Of a stretch of 58,862 nt of DNA, positions 1 through 9,470 are shown piece after piece. The stretch is from Mycobacterium sp. KBS0706 (GTDB lineage: Bacteria; Pseudomonadota; Alphaproteobacteria; DSM-16000; Inquilinaceae). The DNA is taken from the NCBI RefSeq assembly GCF_005938675.2, contig NZ_VCCH02000050.1, forward strand, positions 1 to 58,862, in the 5' to 3' direction. The position numbers and the translations under genes are program-made. The notes under the pieces were generated by a model. That model saw only the letters and a list, made by a program, of their open reading frames with translations, did no database searches and had not been told where the DNA came from. How positions within the stretch are numbered: the first letter of the stretch is position 1; the number at the start of each line of letters is the position of its first letter.

Positions 1-20
1 CCGATGGTGACGCCGCCAGC

Positions 21-54
21 TTGACAATTTCATCCAGATGTTCTCTATATGTTC
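21..54 (+). promoter_or_regulatory. SOS-controlled promoter of dinB with LexA box
   Basis: A -35 hexamer TTGACA lies at 21-26 and a -10-like CTATAT at 45-50. A direct repeat GTTC-N7-GTTC (GTTCTCTATATGTTC, 40-54) covers the -10. This is the known alphaproteobacterial LexA operator form, so LexA would block polymerase directly until DNA damage. The dinB start follows about 27 bases later. Confidence 0.85.
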
Positions 55-80
55 CTGACAATCCGCTTGGAGCCCCACAG

Positions 81-1340
81 GTGACGGTTGGGATCGACGC
101 GACAGCCACCATCCTCCATGCGGATCTGGATGCCTTTTACGCGTCGGTCGAGCAGCTGCTCGACCCGTCGCTGCGCGGCCGGCCGATCGCGGTGGGCGGC
201 GGGGTGGTGCTGGCCGCCTCCTACGAGGCCAAGGCTTTTGGCGTGCGCGGCGGCATGCCGGGCCGAAGGGCGCGCGAGCTGTGCCCGGGGCTGATCTTCG
301 TCGGCGGGCATTTCAAGGAGTATCAGCGGCTGGGCGACGCCGCCATCGCGGTGCTGGGCGACTTCACGCCGCTGGTCGAGCGCATCTCGATCGACGAGGC
401 CTTCGCCGACGTCGCCGGCTGCACCCATCTGTTCGGCCCACCGGACGAGATCGCCCGGACGATCCGGCGGCGGGTGCGGGCCGAGCTGGGCCTGCCGATC
501 TCGATCGGCGTGGCGCGCACCAAGCATCTGGCCAAGATCGCCTCGCAGGTGGCCAAGCCGGACGGGCTGGTGGTCGTCGACCCCAAGGCCGAGCTGGCGT
601 TCCTGCACGACCTGCCGGTCGAGCTGATGTGGGGCGTCGGCCCGGTCAGCAAGGCGCGGCTGGCCGACAGCGGCGTCCACACCATCGGCCAGCTGGCGGC
701 GATGCCGGGAGGGTCGCTGGAGCGGCTGCTGGGCCACGCGGCCGGGGAGAAGCTGTCGGCGCTGGCCTGGAACCGCGATCCGCGGGCGATCGAGACGCGG
801 CGGCGGTCGCATTCGGCCGGGGCGCAATCCGCACTCGGCCGGAAGCCGGCGGAGGAGCGGGTGTTCGTGCCGGCGCTGCGCCATCTGGCGGATCGGGTCG
901 CCACCCGGCTGCGGGCCAAGTCCCGGCCCGGCCGGACGGTGACGGTGCGCGTCCGCTTCGCCGATCTGCGCTCGGTCACCCGCGCCGTGACGCTGGAAGC
1001 GCCGGTCTCGGCGACCACGATCCTGGCCGAGATCGCCGAGGAGCTGGTGCGCGGGGTGCTGGCGCAGCATCCCGGGGAGAAGACCATCTCGCTGCTGGCG
1101 ATCTCGGTATCGCATCTCGAGGACCGGCCGCAGCTGCAGCTGGAGCTGCCGCTCGGCCTCGCCGACGAGCGGCGCCGGCCCGGTACTGGCAGGGGCCTGG
1201 CGCGCTGGAAAGCCGACCGGGCCGTCGACGCCATCCGCGAACGGTTCGGATGGCAGGCGGTCGGATACGGGTCGGTCGCGCTGAGCCCGTCGCATTCTGT
1301 CCCCGACGCCTTCCGCGAGCTGGCCGAGAAGGACCTCTGA
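81..1340 (+). CDS. dinB: DNA polymerase IV (Y-family translesion polymerase)
   Basis: Error-prone translesion DNA polymerase of the SOS response. With the GTG start at 81 (GGAG about 9 bases upstream) the protein is 419 aa. The palm metal ligands are visible: D15 in HADLDAFYASVEQ, and D105-E106 in SIDEAF. The IGVARTKHLAKIAS and WGVGP (thumb helix-hairpin-helix) motifs follow, then a little-finger domain. Length is slightly above E. coli DinB (351 aa), as in other alphaproteobacteria. An upstream in-frame start at 21 would overlap the -35 and LexA box, so I reject it. Regulation by LexA is supported by the operator at 40-54. Confidence 0.93.
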   Translation: MTVGIDATATILHADLDAFYASVEQLLDPSLRGRPIAVGGGVVLAASYEAKAFGVRGGMPGRRARELCPGLIFVGGHFKEYQRLGDAAIAVLGDFTPLVERISIDEAFADVAGCTHLFGPPDEIARTIRRRVRAELGLPISIGVARTKHLAKIASQVAKPDGLVVVDPKAELAFLHDLPVELMWGVGPVSKARLADSGVHTIGQLAAMPGGSLERLLGHAAGEKLSALAWNRDPRAIETRRRSHSAGAQSALGRKPAEERVFVPALRHLADRVATRLRAKSRPGRTVTVRVRFADLRSVTRAVTLEAPVSATTILAEIAEELVRGVLAQHPGEKTISLLAISVSHLEDRPQLQLELPLGLADERRRPGTGRGLARWKADRAVDAIRERFGWQAVGYGSVALSPSHSVPDAFRELAEKDL

Positions 1341-1343
1341 CCG

Positions 1344-1805
1344 TCACTGCGACGCGAGCCGGGTCGCCTCGGCGGCGAGCGGGTGGGTGGCGTAGGTCCG
1401 GGCGAAGTCGCGCCAGGCCTCGGCCGTGCCGGTGCGGCGGGCAGTGTCGAACGCGGCATAGACCGCGGCATCCGGGTCATTGGCCAATGGGTGCTCGTCC
1501 GGCGCGGGCCGCTGCTGCAGCCGTCGCCACGCCTCGTCCGCCAGGGCCGTCTCCGGATGCCGCGCGATGAAGCGGATCAGGGCCGCATTCGAACCGTCGT
1601 CGACTGCCCCGCGAAACTCCTGGGCGAGCACCGCCTCATCGTCCGGCGGCCGCGCCATGCCGGCCTGGGCGCTCAATATTCCCTGCTCCCGGAACTGCGG
1701 GGCGCCGCCGTCCCGGAGAACGGCGCCCCCCTGCGCCGACCAGGGCAACGCCACGAGCAACACGGACAGTGCAAAGCAGAGCGAGGGCCAGTTCTGGGCG
1801 TTCAT
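1344..1805 (-). CDS. Small exported protein of unknown function
   Basis: 153 aa from ATG at 1805, preceded on the minus strand by AAGGA at good spacing. A longer frame reaches 1913, but its extra N-terminus is not protein-like. The start is followed by a hydrophobic segment (LCFALSVLLVALPWSAQG) typical of a Sec signal peptide with cleavage near SAQG. The mature part is helical and repeats an alanine-rich pattern (ALIRFIARHPETALADEAWRRL, AWRDFARTYATHPLAAEA) like half-TPR or SEL1-type helices. It is convergent with dinB, whose stop lies 3 bases away. No family was recognised. Confidence 0.6.
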   Translation of the reverse strand: MNAQNWPSLCFALSVLLVALPWSAQGGAVLRDGGAPQFREQGILSAQAGMARPPDDEAVLAQEFRGAVDDGSNAALIRFIARHPETALADEAWRRLQQRPAPDEHPLANDPDAAVYAAFDTARRTGTAEAWRDFARTYATHPLAAEATRLASQ

Positions 1806-2010
1806 CGGTCGCGGTTCCTTCGCGGACGCGCAGAGATGCTGGGGACCGCGCAAGACCGGCGGGCGACAGCAGTCGCTTTCTTCCACAAAAATATGGCGAA
1901 TCCGAGGGTTCATTCGAACATTGATCTTCAGGAATTAAATCACCATCCGCTCCATCGGCGCATCAATTTACTCATACGATTGCCAAAGCCAAGCGACTTC
2001 TTACCCGCAA

Positions 2011-2039
2011 TTGACATTATGAATAATTTTATGTATAAT
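2011..2039 (+). promoter_or_regulatory. Consensus sigma-70 promoter upstream of the RTX protease
   Basis: TTGACA (2011-2016) and TATAAT (2034-2039) are separated by exactly 17 bases: a perfect housekeeping consensus in an AT-rich pocket (about 1930-2050) of otherwise GC-rich DNA. It points at the protease gene and would give a leader of about 255 nt. The rest of the 1806-2302 interval shows no gene; it also holds the direct repeat at 2248-2283. Confidence 0.75.
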
Positions 2040-2247
2040 CGGCGAAGTAGGAAAATACTGTTTATCTTGGGATGCCTTACGATGCGGTAGGACCGGCGGC
2101 GGGGATAATCTTACGCACCAGGGCGGGATTGCAACATCTTCGCGACACAATCTCCTGACATGCTCAATTCGGGCCGAAGCACGCGGGCAAACGACGTGTT
2201 CGGACCTTGAACGATCGTGCCTTCAATCAAATAACAATCAACAAGAA

Positions 2248-2283
2248 GTTGCGGATCTTCACTCATAGGTTGCGGATCTTCAC
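2248..2283 (+). repeat. Tandem 15-bp direct repeat in the protease leader
   Basis: GTTGCGGATCTTCAC occurs at 2248-2262 and again at 2269-2283. The 21-bp period is two helical turns, so both copies face the same side of the DNA. The second copy ends 19 bases before the protease start and just before its ribosome binding site (GGGGAG). It could be an operator pair or an RNA element; function is inferred only from position. Confidence 0.6.
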
Positions 2284-2302
2284 CACGTAGGGGAGACCCG
2301 GT

Positions 2303-5300
2303 ATGAAATCGTCAAGTATCCTTGAATATGATGCCCTGTCGTCCGACGGTGATCTTCTCACCGATCCGATGGCATGGTCGTCGATGCGAAAATTGTCGCA
2401 CGACCTGCTGTTCCACCAGACATTCGCCGACGCCTCCCGCCTGGACGCGGTCCTGGCCGGCCAAAACGGCGCGCTCGCGGACGCCATTCGCGCCGCGATC
2501 GGCGACCGGTCCGACGGATTCATAGTCCACAGCACCTCGGCTTCATCGAGCGCCGTCTCCGGAGCGCCGAAGCCGGAGGAGAATGGTTCCGGCGACGCCA
2601 GCGTGGCCGTGGCCGCGTCCGGCAACCAGAACATCGACGGCATCCTGGCCGGCGTCCGCTGGTCGGACGGCTTCATCACCTACAGCGATCCGGATGCGGT
2701 GAGCGACTACCAGGCCGGCCATCCGGAGGCGTTCAGCGGTTTCCACCAGATGACGGCGCAGCAGATGATCGCCGTCCATTTCGCGCTGAACTCCGCGATC
2801 TTCACGCAGCCCGTCGGCGCCAGCGGGTTCGGTGTCGAAGGCTTTACCAATCTCACCATCGACTATGCCGGCAGCGGTTCGGGCGCCGGCACGATCCGCG
2901 TCTGCAACACCACCAATCCCAGCACGGCCTACGCCTATTACCCGTCCAACCAGGTCTATGGCGGCGACGCCTTCTTCGGACCCAGCGGCGATCTGCCGAC
3001 CGCCGGCAACTACGACTGGCACACCGTGATCCATGAGCTCGGTCATGCGCTGGGCCTGAAGCACGGCCAGGAGACCAACGTCTTCGGGGCGCTGCCGGCC
3101 AATGTCGATTCGCTCGAATTCTCGGTGATGACGTACCGCACCTTCATCGGCGACGACACCAGCGGCTACAATTACGAGACCTGGGGCGCGCCCCAGACCT
3201 TCATGATGCTGGATATCGCCGCGCTGCAATACATGTACGGCGCGGACTTCACCACCAACTCCGGCGACACGGTCTATACCTGGAGCCCGACCGCCGGCAC
3301 GACCTTCGTCAACGGCAACGTCGCCATCGCTCCGGGCGGCAACCGCATCTTCGCGACGATCTGGGACGGCGGCGGCGTCGACACCTACGACCTGTCGAAC
3401 TACACCACCAATATGAGCCTGGACCTGAACCCGGGCGGCTATTCCGTCTTCTCCTCGGCCCAGCAGGCCTATCTCGGCGGCGGACCGAACGGCGGCTATG
3501 CCCGCGGCAATATCTTCAACGCGCTGCTGTTCAACGGCGATTCCCGGTCCTACATCGAGAACGCCAATGGCGGCAGCGGCAACGACACCATCCAGGGCAA
3601 TGCCATCAACAACGTCCTGAACGGCAATGCCGGCGCCGACACCATCAACGGCAACAGCGGCAATGATACCGTCAACGGTGGCGATGGGAACGACGTCCTG
3701 ACCGGCGGCCTGGGCATCGACGTGGTCAATGGCGGCGCCGGCAACGACTGGATCGAGGGCGGCTTCTCCACCGACACCGTCGATGGCGGCGACGGCAACG
3801 ACACCTTCTATGTCCGCGACGGCGAGTTCGGCGACAACACCACCGGCGGCGCCGGGATCGACACGCTCGACCTCAGCAACTACTCGTCGCGTGGATCGAC
3901 CGTGAACCTGGCCTCCGGGACCTATGATTTCGTGGCCACCTTCGGCGGCCCCTACAGCATTTCCGGGGTCGAGAACGTCAACGGCACGCAGCTGGTCGAC
4001 ACGATCACCGGCGACGCCGCGGCCAATGCCCTCTACGGCAATGGCGGCAACGACAACATCCAGGGTGGCGCTGGGGCTGACTTCATCAGCGGCGGCAATG
4101 GCGACGACCTGATCCAGGGCGGCGCCGGCGACGACACGCTGACCGCAGGCGGCGGCAAGGACCAAATCTACGGCAATGACGGCAACGACCGCTTCTATAT
4201 CGAGCAGGGGTGGAACGGCGGCATCGGCGAGGCCTTCTTCGGCGGCGCCGGAACTGACACCTTCGATGCCTCGACCGTGATCTTCGTCGGCTTCTCCGCC
4301 ACCATCAACCTGCAGGACGGCGTCTTCACCGACAGCAATTTCCCCGGATATGAGATCTGGCTGTCGAGCGTCGAGAATGCGATCGGAACCGATGAGAACG
4401 ACACCGTCACCGGCTCCGGCGAGAACAACGTCCTGACCCTCGGCGCCGGAAACGACAACGCCTGGGGGCTGGGCGGGAACGACACCATCTTCGGTGACGC
4501 CGGCGACGACATCATCCGCGGCGGCGCGGGAGCCGACGTGCTGAACGGCGGCGCCGGCACCGACCTTGTCACCTACTTCGACAGCGCGGTCGGAGTCTCG
4601 GTCAACCTCGCCACCGGCGTCGGCACCGGCGGTGACGCGCAGGGCGACACCCTGAGCGGGGTCGAGAATCTTTCCGGCAGCCAGGGCAATGACACCCTGG
4701 TCGGGAACGCCGGCGTCAACAACCTGCAGGGCAATAACGGCAACGACGTGCTCCGCGGCGGGGCGGGGGCCGACGCGCTCGGCGGCGGCGCCGGCACCGA
4801 CACCGCCAGCTATTACGACAGCGCGGTCGGGATCGCGATCAATCTCACCGCCGGCACGGTCAGCGGCGGCGACGCCCAGGGCGACAACCTGGTCTCGATC
4901 GAGAACATCTCCGGCAGCCAGGGCAATGACACCCTGGTCGGGAATGCCGGTGCCAACACACTGCAGGGCTGGGGCGGCAACGACGTGCTCCGCGGTGTGG
5001 CCGGCGCCGACGTGCTCGACGGCGGTACCGGCACCGATACCGCCAGCTACTTCGACAGCGCGGTCGGGATCTCGATCAATCTCACCGCCGGGACGGCGGC
5101 GGGTGGCGACGCGACAGGCGACACCCTGATTGCGATCGAGAACATCTCCGGCAGCCAGGGGAATGACACCCTGGTCGGGAACGCCGGGGCCAACACGCTG
5201 CAGGGCTGGAACGGCAACGACGTCCTCGTTGGTGCGGGCGGCACGGATACGCTGTCCGGTGGCGCCGGGGCCGACCGCTTCGTCTATCAGGCGACGTCGG

Positions 5301-5584
5301 AGAGCCCGGTCGGGGTCAATGCCGACCTGATCACCGACTTCAGCCATGCCCAGGGCGACCGCATCGACCTGTCGGTGATCGACGCCAACAGCGGCGTCGC
5401 CGGCGACCAGGCGTTTACCTTCATTGGTGCCGGGCTCTTCACCGGCGTCGCCGGCCAGTTGCGCTATTCCATCGGCGGCGGCGTCACCACGGTTGCCGGC
5501 GACGTCAACGGTGACAGCGTCTCCGACTTCCACATCCGGCTGACCGGCGCGATCGCCCTCGTGGCCGCCGACTTCGTGCTGTAA
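2303..5584 (+). CDS. Serralysin-type (M10) zinc metalloprotease with RTX repeats
   Basis: Secreted calcium-dependent protease, 1093 aa, about twice the size of classical serralysins. The zinc site HELGHALGLKH starts at residue 244 (H244, E245, H248, H254) and is followed by a Met-turn (SVMTYR). From about residue 425 there are many GGxGxDxLx nonapeptides that bind Ca2+ and fold as a beta-roll. Three 79-residue blocks then repeat almost exactly before a C-terminal stretch ending VAADFVL, typical of an uncleaved type I secretion signal. There is no Sec signal peptide and no T1SS gene nearby, so the exporter must be elsewhere. The start is set by GGGGAG upstream of ATG 2303. Confidence 0.92.
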   Translation: MKSSSILEYDALSSDGDLLTDPMAWSSMRKLSHDLLFHQTFADASRLDAVLAGQNGALADAIRAAIGDRSDGFIVHSTSASSSAVSGAPKPEENGSGDASVAVAASGNQNIDGILAGVRWSDGFITYSDPDAVSDYQAGHPEAFSGFHQMTAQQMIAVHFALNSAIFTQPVGASGFGVEGFTNLTIDYAGSGSGAGTIRVCNTTNPSTAYAYYPSNQVYGGDAFFGPSGDLPTAGNYDWHTVIHELGHALGLKHGQETNVFGALPANVDSLEFSVMTYRTFIGDDTSGYNYETWGAPQTFMMLDIAALQYMYGADFTTNSGDTVYTWSPTAGTTFVNGNVAIAPGGNRIFATIWDGGGVDTYDLSNYTTNMSLDLNPGGYSVFSSAQQAYLGGGPNGGYARGNIFNALLFNGDSRSYIENANGGSGNDTIQGNAINNVLNGNAGADTINGNSGNDTVNGGDGNDVLTGGLGIDVVNGGAGNDWIEGGFSTDTVDGGDGNDTFYVRDGEFGDNTTGGAGIDTLDLSNYSSRGSTVNLASGTYDFVATFGGPYSISGVENVNGTQLVDTITGDAAANALYGNGGNDNIQGGAGADFISGGNGDDLIQGGAGDDTLTAGGGKDQIYGNDGNDRFYIEQGWNGGIGEAFFGGAGTDTFDASTVIFVGFSATINLQDGVFTDSNFPGYEIWLSSVENAIGTDENDTVTGSGENNVLTLGAGNDNAWGLGGNDTIFGDAGDDIIRGGAGADVLNGGAGTDLVTYFDSAVGVSVNLATGVGTGGDAQGDTLSGVENLSGSQGNDTLVGNAGVNNLQGNNGNDVLRGGAGADALGGGAGTDTASYYDSAVGIAINLTAGTVSGGDAQGDNLVSIENISGSQGNDTLVGNAGANTLQGWGGNDVLRGVAGADVLDGGTGTDTASYFDSAVGISINLTAGTAAGGDATGDTLIAIENISGSQGNDTLVGNAGANTLQGWNGNDVLVGAGGTDTLSGGAGADRFVYQATSESPVGVNADLITDFSHAQGDRIDLSVIDANSGVAGDQAFTFIGAGLFTGVAGQLRYSIGGGVTTVAGDVNGDSVSDFHIRLTGAIALVAADFVL
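4557..5255 (+). repeat. Three 237-bp in-frame tandem units inside the RTX gene
   Basis: The junction GGCACCGA recurs at 237-bp steps (about 4557, 4794, 5031), each time opening a block with DSAVG, then GGDAxGD, then ENxSGSQGNDTLVGNAG. Each unit is 79 codons, so copy-number change keeps the frame. The near-identity of the units suggests recent duplication or gene conversion. Confidence 0.85.
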
Positions 5585-5622
5585 GCCGAGCTGAAGACGT
5601 CTAGGAAACGGTTGTAACTCGC

Positions 5623-5654
5623 GAGGCCTGGAGGATGGTCGTCCTTCAGGCCTC
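5623..5654. terminator. Stem-loop between the convergent protease and ligA genes
   Basis: GAGGCCTG (5623-5630) pairs with CAGGCCTC (5647-5654), with an inner AGGA/TCCT stem. It sits at the meeting point of two convergent genes and overlaps the last codons of ligA. There is no long T-run, so it is a probable but not certain bidirectional terminator. Confidence 0.5.
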
Positions 5655-7790
5655 GGTCTTGTCCGGCGCCCTCTCCTCCCCCGCCCCGCCGATCAGGTCG
5701 AGCCATTCCTGCTCGGTCAGGGTGGTGACGCCGAGTTCGCGCGCCTTGGCGGCCTTGGAGCCGGCATCGGCGCCGACCACGAGATAATCGGTCTTGCCGG
5801 AGACCGAGCCGGCGACCTTGGCGCCGAGCGATTCCGCCCGCGCCTTCGCCTCCGGCCGCGTCAGGGTCTCCAGCGTGCCGGTGAACACCACGGTCTTGCC
5901 GGCCACGGCGCTGGATGCGGCGCGCGGCCGCACGAAATCCTCGATCGTCAGCTGCGCCGCCAGATCGTCCAGCACTGTCCGGTTGTGCTCCTCGGCGAAG
6001 AAGGCCAGCAGGTCGTCGGCCACCGACGGGCCGATCTGGTCGATCGCGGTCAGGTCGCGATACGCCTCGCTTTCATGATCCTGCGCCGCCTCCATGCCGG
6101 CCCGCCAGGCCGCGAAGCTGCCGTAGTGCCGGGCCAGCAGCTTGGCCGTCGCCTCGCCCACCTGACGGATGCCGAGGGCGTAGATGGCGCGGTCGAGCGG
6201 GATGGTCCGCCGGGTCTCGATCGCCTCGAACAGCTTCTGCGCGCTCTTCGGCCCCCAGCCCTCGCGGTTGCGCAGCGGCGTCAGGCTGGCCTTGTCCTGC
6301 TGCTCCAGCCGGAAGATGTCGCCCGGCGTCTTGATCAGCCCGTCGGCGTGGAAGGCGCGGATGTGCTTGTCGCCCAGCCCTTCGATGTCGAAGGCGTTGC
6401 GCGACACGAAATGGCGCAGCCGCTCCACCGCCTGGGCCGGGCAGATCAGGCCGCCGGTGCAGCGGCGGATGGCGCCGCCCTCCTCCCGCACCGCCAGGCT
6501 GCCGCATTCCGGGCAGTGATCGGGAAAGACGTACTCGACCGCGCCTTCGGGGCGGCGCTCCAGGATCACCTGGACGATCTGCGGGATGACGTCGCCGGCG
6601 CGCTGCACCACCACCGTGTCGCCGATGCGCACGTCCTTGCGCCGGATCTCGTCCTCATTGTGCAGCGTGGCGTTGGAGACGACGACCCCGCCGACGGTGA
6701 TCGGCTCCAGCCGCGCCACAGGGGTCAGCGACCCGGTGCGGCCGACCTGGATGTCGATCGCCTTCAGCACCGTCTGCGCCTGCTCGGCCTTGAACTTGTG
6801 CGCCGTGGCCCAGCGCGGCGCCCGGCTGACGAAGCCGAGCCGCTCCTGCCAGTCCAGCCGGTTCACCTTGTAGACCACGCCGTCGATGTCGAAGGGCAGC
6901 TCGGCCCGCAGCGCCCCGATCTCGTCGTAATAGGCCAGCAGCTCCTCGGCGCTGTGGCACAGGCGCGACGGCTCGTTCAGGCGGAAGCCCCAGGCGGTGA
7001 AGCGCTTGCGGATCTCCTCGATGGTCTTGCCCAGCGGCGCCGACACCTCGCCCCAGGTGTAGCCGAAGAAGCGCAGCGGCCGCGACGCGGTGATCGTGGG
7101 GTCGAGCTGGCGCAGGCTGCCGGCCGCGGAGTTGCGCGGATTGGCGAAGATCGGCTCGCCCGCCTCGGCCCGGCGGGCGTTCAGCGCCGCGAAGTCGCTG
7201 CGGTCCATATAGACCTCGCCGCGGATCTCCAGCACCTCCGGCGCGTCGCCCTTCAGGCGCTGCGGCACGTCGTCGATGGTCTTGACGTTGGCGGTGACGT
7301 CCTCGCCCTCGCTGCCGTCGCCGCGGGTCGCGGCCTGGACCAGCCGCCCCTTTTCGTAGCGCAGCGAGCAGGACAGGCCGTCGATCTTCGGCTCGGCCAT
7401 GATCGCGACGGCGCGCTCCGGGTCGTCGCGTAGCTCCTTGATGAAGGAGCGGACCGAGCTGAGGAAGTCGTGCACGTCCTCCGGGGTGAAGGCGTTGCCG
7501 AGCGACAGCATCGGGATGGCGTGGCGGATCTTCCTGAAGCCGCCGGCGGGCGCCGCACCGACCTTGGCCGAGGGGCTGTCCGGGCGGATCAGCTCGGGAT
7601 ACAGCACCTCCAGATCGGCATTGCGCCGGCGCAGCGCGTCGTACTCCGCATCCGAGACCGTCGGCGTGTCGTGCTGGTGATAGGCGACGTCATGGCCCGC
7701 GATCTCCTTGGCCAGGGCCTCCAGCTCCGCCGCCGCCTCCTCCGGCGTCAGCGCATCGACCGGCCGGCCGCGCAGATCCTGGTCGCTCAT
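5646..7790 (-). CDS. ligA: NAD-dependent DNA ligase
   Basis: Seals nicks in replication and repair using NAD+. 714 aa, slightly longer than E. coli LigA (671). The adenylated lysine is K135 in AEPKIDGLSCSLRY. An N-terminal Ia region (YHQHDTPTVSDAEYDAL), the OB fold, a four-cysteine zinc finger (CPECGSLAV then CTGGLICPAQ), helix-hairpin-helix repeats and a C-terminal BRCT domain (GKTVVFTGTLETLTRPEAKARAE, split here) follow in the usual order. Its start overlaps the recN stop by 4 bases, so the two are translationally coupled. Confidence 0.97.
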   Translation of the reverse strand: MSDQDLRGRPVDALTPEEAAAELEALAKEIAGHDVAYHQHDTPTVSDAEYDALRRRNADLEVLYPELIRPDSPSAKVGAAPAGGFRKIRHAIPMLSLGNAFTPEDVHDFLSSVRSFIKELRDDPERAVAIMAEPKIDGLSCSLRYEKGRLVQAATRGDGSEGEDVTANVKTIDDVPQRLKGDAPEVLEIRGEVYMDRSDFAALNARRAEAGEPIFANPRNSAAGSLRQLDPTITASRPLRFFGYTWGEVSAPLGKTIEEIRKRFTAWGFRLNEPSRLCHSAEELLAYYDEIGALRAELPFDIDGVVYKVNRLDWQERLGFVSRAPRWATAHKFKAEQAQTVLKAIDIQVGRTGSLTPVARLEPITVGGVVVSNATLHNEDEIRRKDVRIGDTVVVQRAGDVIPQIVQVILERRPEGAVEYVFPDHCPECGSLAVREEGGAIRRCTGGLICPAQAVERLRHFVSRNAFDIEGLGDKHIRAFHADGLIKTPGDIFRLEQQDKASLTPLRNREGWGPKSAQKLFEAIETRRTIPLDRAIYALGIRQVGEATAKLLARHYGSFAAWRAGMEAAQDHESEAYRDLTAIDQIGPSVADDLLAFFAEEHNRTVLDDLAAQLTIEDFVRPRAASSAVAGKTVVFTGTLETLTRPEAKARAESLGAKVAGSVSGKTDYLVVGADAGSKAAKARELGVTTLTEQEWLDLIGGAGEERAPDKTEA

Positions 7791-9466
7791 TCCCGCCTCC
7801 CCAGCAGGCTGTCCGCCGCCGCGCGCGCCTCTGCCGTGATCTTCGCCCCGGACAGCATCCGCGCGATCTCCTCACGCCGCTCCTCGGCGGTCAATCCCGC
7901 CACCTGGGTGACGACGCTGCCGCCGCGGTCGGCCTTGCGCACCTGCCAGTGATGGTCGGCGCGGGCGGCGACCTGCGGGCTGTGGGTCACCACCAGCACC
8001 TGCACCTGGTGGCCGAGGCGCTTCAGCCGCTCGCCCACCGCATCGGCGACGGCGCCGCCGATGCCGGCATCGACCTCGTCGAAGATCATCGACGGCAGGG
8101 TGCCGGGCGTGCCGCGCTGATGCACCAGCACCACCTTGATCGCCAGCATGAAGCGCGCGAGCTCGCCGCCCGAAGCGATCTTGCCGATCGGCCCGGGCGG
8201 GCTGCCCGGATTGGCGGCGACCAGGAAGGTGACGCGGTCGAGCCCGGCCGGGCCCCACTCCGCTTCCGCCAGCCGCTCGACCTCGGTGACGAAGCGGGCG
8301 CGCTCCATCTTCAGGGGCGGCAGCTCGGCCTTCACCCCGGCGTCCAGCTTGGACGCCGCCTTGCGCCGGGCCTTGGACAGCGCCTCGCCGGCCTGGACAT
8401 AGGCGGCGCGGGTCTCGGCGGCCGCCGCGGCCAGGCGCGCCAGCACCGCCGCCCGGTCCTCGACCAGCGCCAGACGCTCGGCGAATTGCCGGCGCAGCTC
8501 GGGCAGCGCCTCTGTCTCCACCCCGTGCTTGCGGGCCAGGGAGCGCAGGGCATAGAGCCGGTCCTCGAGCCGTTCCAGCTCGCCGGCGTCGAGATCGATA
8601 TCGGCGGAGAAACGCTCGATCGCAGTCGTGGCCTCCGCCGCCTCGTCCAGGGCGCGGCCGAGCTGGTCCAGGATCGGGTCGAGGCGGCCGGCGGCGCGAT
8701 CGGCGATGCGCTGCAGCGCCCGCTGCGCCGCCACCAGCGCGCGCTCGGCGCCGCGGTCGCCGGACAGCTCGGACAGGGCGGCGGTGACGCCCTCCATCAC
8801 CTTCTCGCGATGCTGCAGCAGGGCGCGGCGCTCGGCCAGCTGCGCCTCCTCCCCCGGCTCCGGCGCCAGCGCCTCCAGCTCCTCGACCGAATGGCGCAGG
8901 AAGCCTTCCTCGGCCTGGGCCCGCTCGGCCTCGGCCAGCGCGTCCTCCTGCCGGTGCAGGGCGCCGCGCCAGGCATCCCAGGCTTTGGCGCAGGCCGCGG
9001 CCAGCGCCTCGGCGGCGGCATAGGCGTCGAGCACTTCGCGATGGGTCCGGGGGTCGAGCAGACCCTGGGTGTCGAACTGCCCATGCACCTCGACCAGCCC
9101 GGCGCCGATCTGGCGCAGGAGGCCGATCGACACCGGCTGGTCGTTGACGAAGGCGCGGCTGCGGCCATCGGCGCCGACGCTGCGGCGCAGCACCAGCGCG
9201 TCGTCGACCGGCAGGTCCTGCCCGGCCAGCAGCGCCTTCACCGGATGGTCGTCGGGCAGCAGGAACTCGGCGCTGACGGTCGCAGCCTCGGCGCCGTGCC
9301 GCACCAGCCCGGAGTCGCTGCGGCCGCCGAGGGCGAGGCCGAGCGCGTCGAGCAGGATCGACTTGCCGGCCCCGGTCTCGCCGGTCAGCGCCGACAGGCC
9401 TTCGGCAAAGCCAAGCGAGAGCTGTTCGATCAGAACCACATTCCTGATCGAAAGTCCGGCGAGCAT
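7787..9466 (-). CDS. recN: DNA repair protein RecN (SMC-like ATPase)
   Basis: Cohesin-like ATPase that holds and processes broken DNA ends in recombinational repair. I place the start at ATG 9466 (MLAGLSIRNVVLIEQL), giving 559 aa, close to the family norm; the upstream 28 residues open at that end are low-quality. Walker A is GETGAGKS (residues 29-36). A long coiled coil, the signature region SGGELARFMLAIK and Walker B (SMIFDEVDAGIGG) follow. It lies between bamD and ligA, four bases after the bamD stop. No LexA box is visible directly upstream. Confidence 0.95.
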   Translation of the reverse strand: MLAGLSIRNVVLIEQLSLGFAEGLSALTGETGAGKSILLDALGLALGGRSDSGLVRHGAEAATVSAEFLLPDDHPVKALLAGQDLPVDDALVLRRSVGADGRSRAFVNDQPVSIGLLRQIGAGLVEVHGQFDTQGLLDPRTHREVLDAYAAAEALAAACAKAWDAWRGALHRQEDALAEAERAQAEEGFLRHSVEELEALAPEPGEEAQLAERRALLQHREKVMEGVTAALSELSGDRGAERALVAAQRALQRIADRAAGRLDPILDQLGRALDEAAEATTAIERFSADIDLDAGELERLEDRLYALRSLARKHGVETEALPELRRQFAERLALVEDRAAVLARLAAAAAETRAAYVQAGEALSKARRKAASKLDAGVKAELPPLKMERARFVTEVERLAEAEWGPAGLDRVTFLVAANPGSPPGPIGKIASGGELARFMLAIKVVLVHQRGTPGTLPSMIFDEVDAGIGGAVADAVGERLKRLGHQVQVLVVTHSPQVAARADHHWQVRKADRGGSVVTQVAGLTAEERREEIARMLSGAKITAEARAAADSLLGRRE

Positions 9467-9470
9467 GGGA

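Noticed and set aside
45..1295. 416-aa open frame on the minus strand across dinB
   Set aside because: Arginine/proline-rich antisense shadow of a clear DinB; no ribosome site and no motif.
4551..5260. Regular repeats that might suggest CRISPR
   Set aside because: Period of 237 bp within one reading frame, encoding RTX motifs; no CRISPR array or cas gene anywhere in the window.
2543..5533. 996-aa minus-strand open frame across the RTX gene
   Set aside because: Low-complexity antisense of the glycine-aspartate repeats; produced by codon bias.
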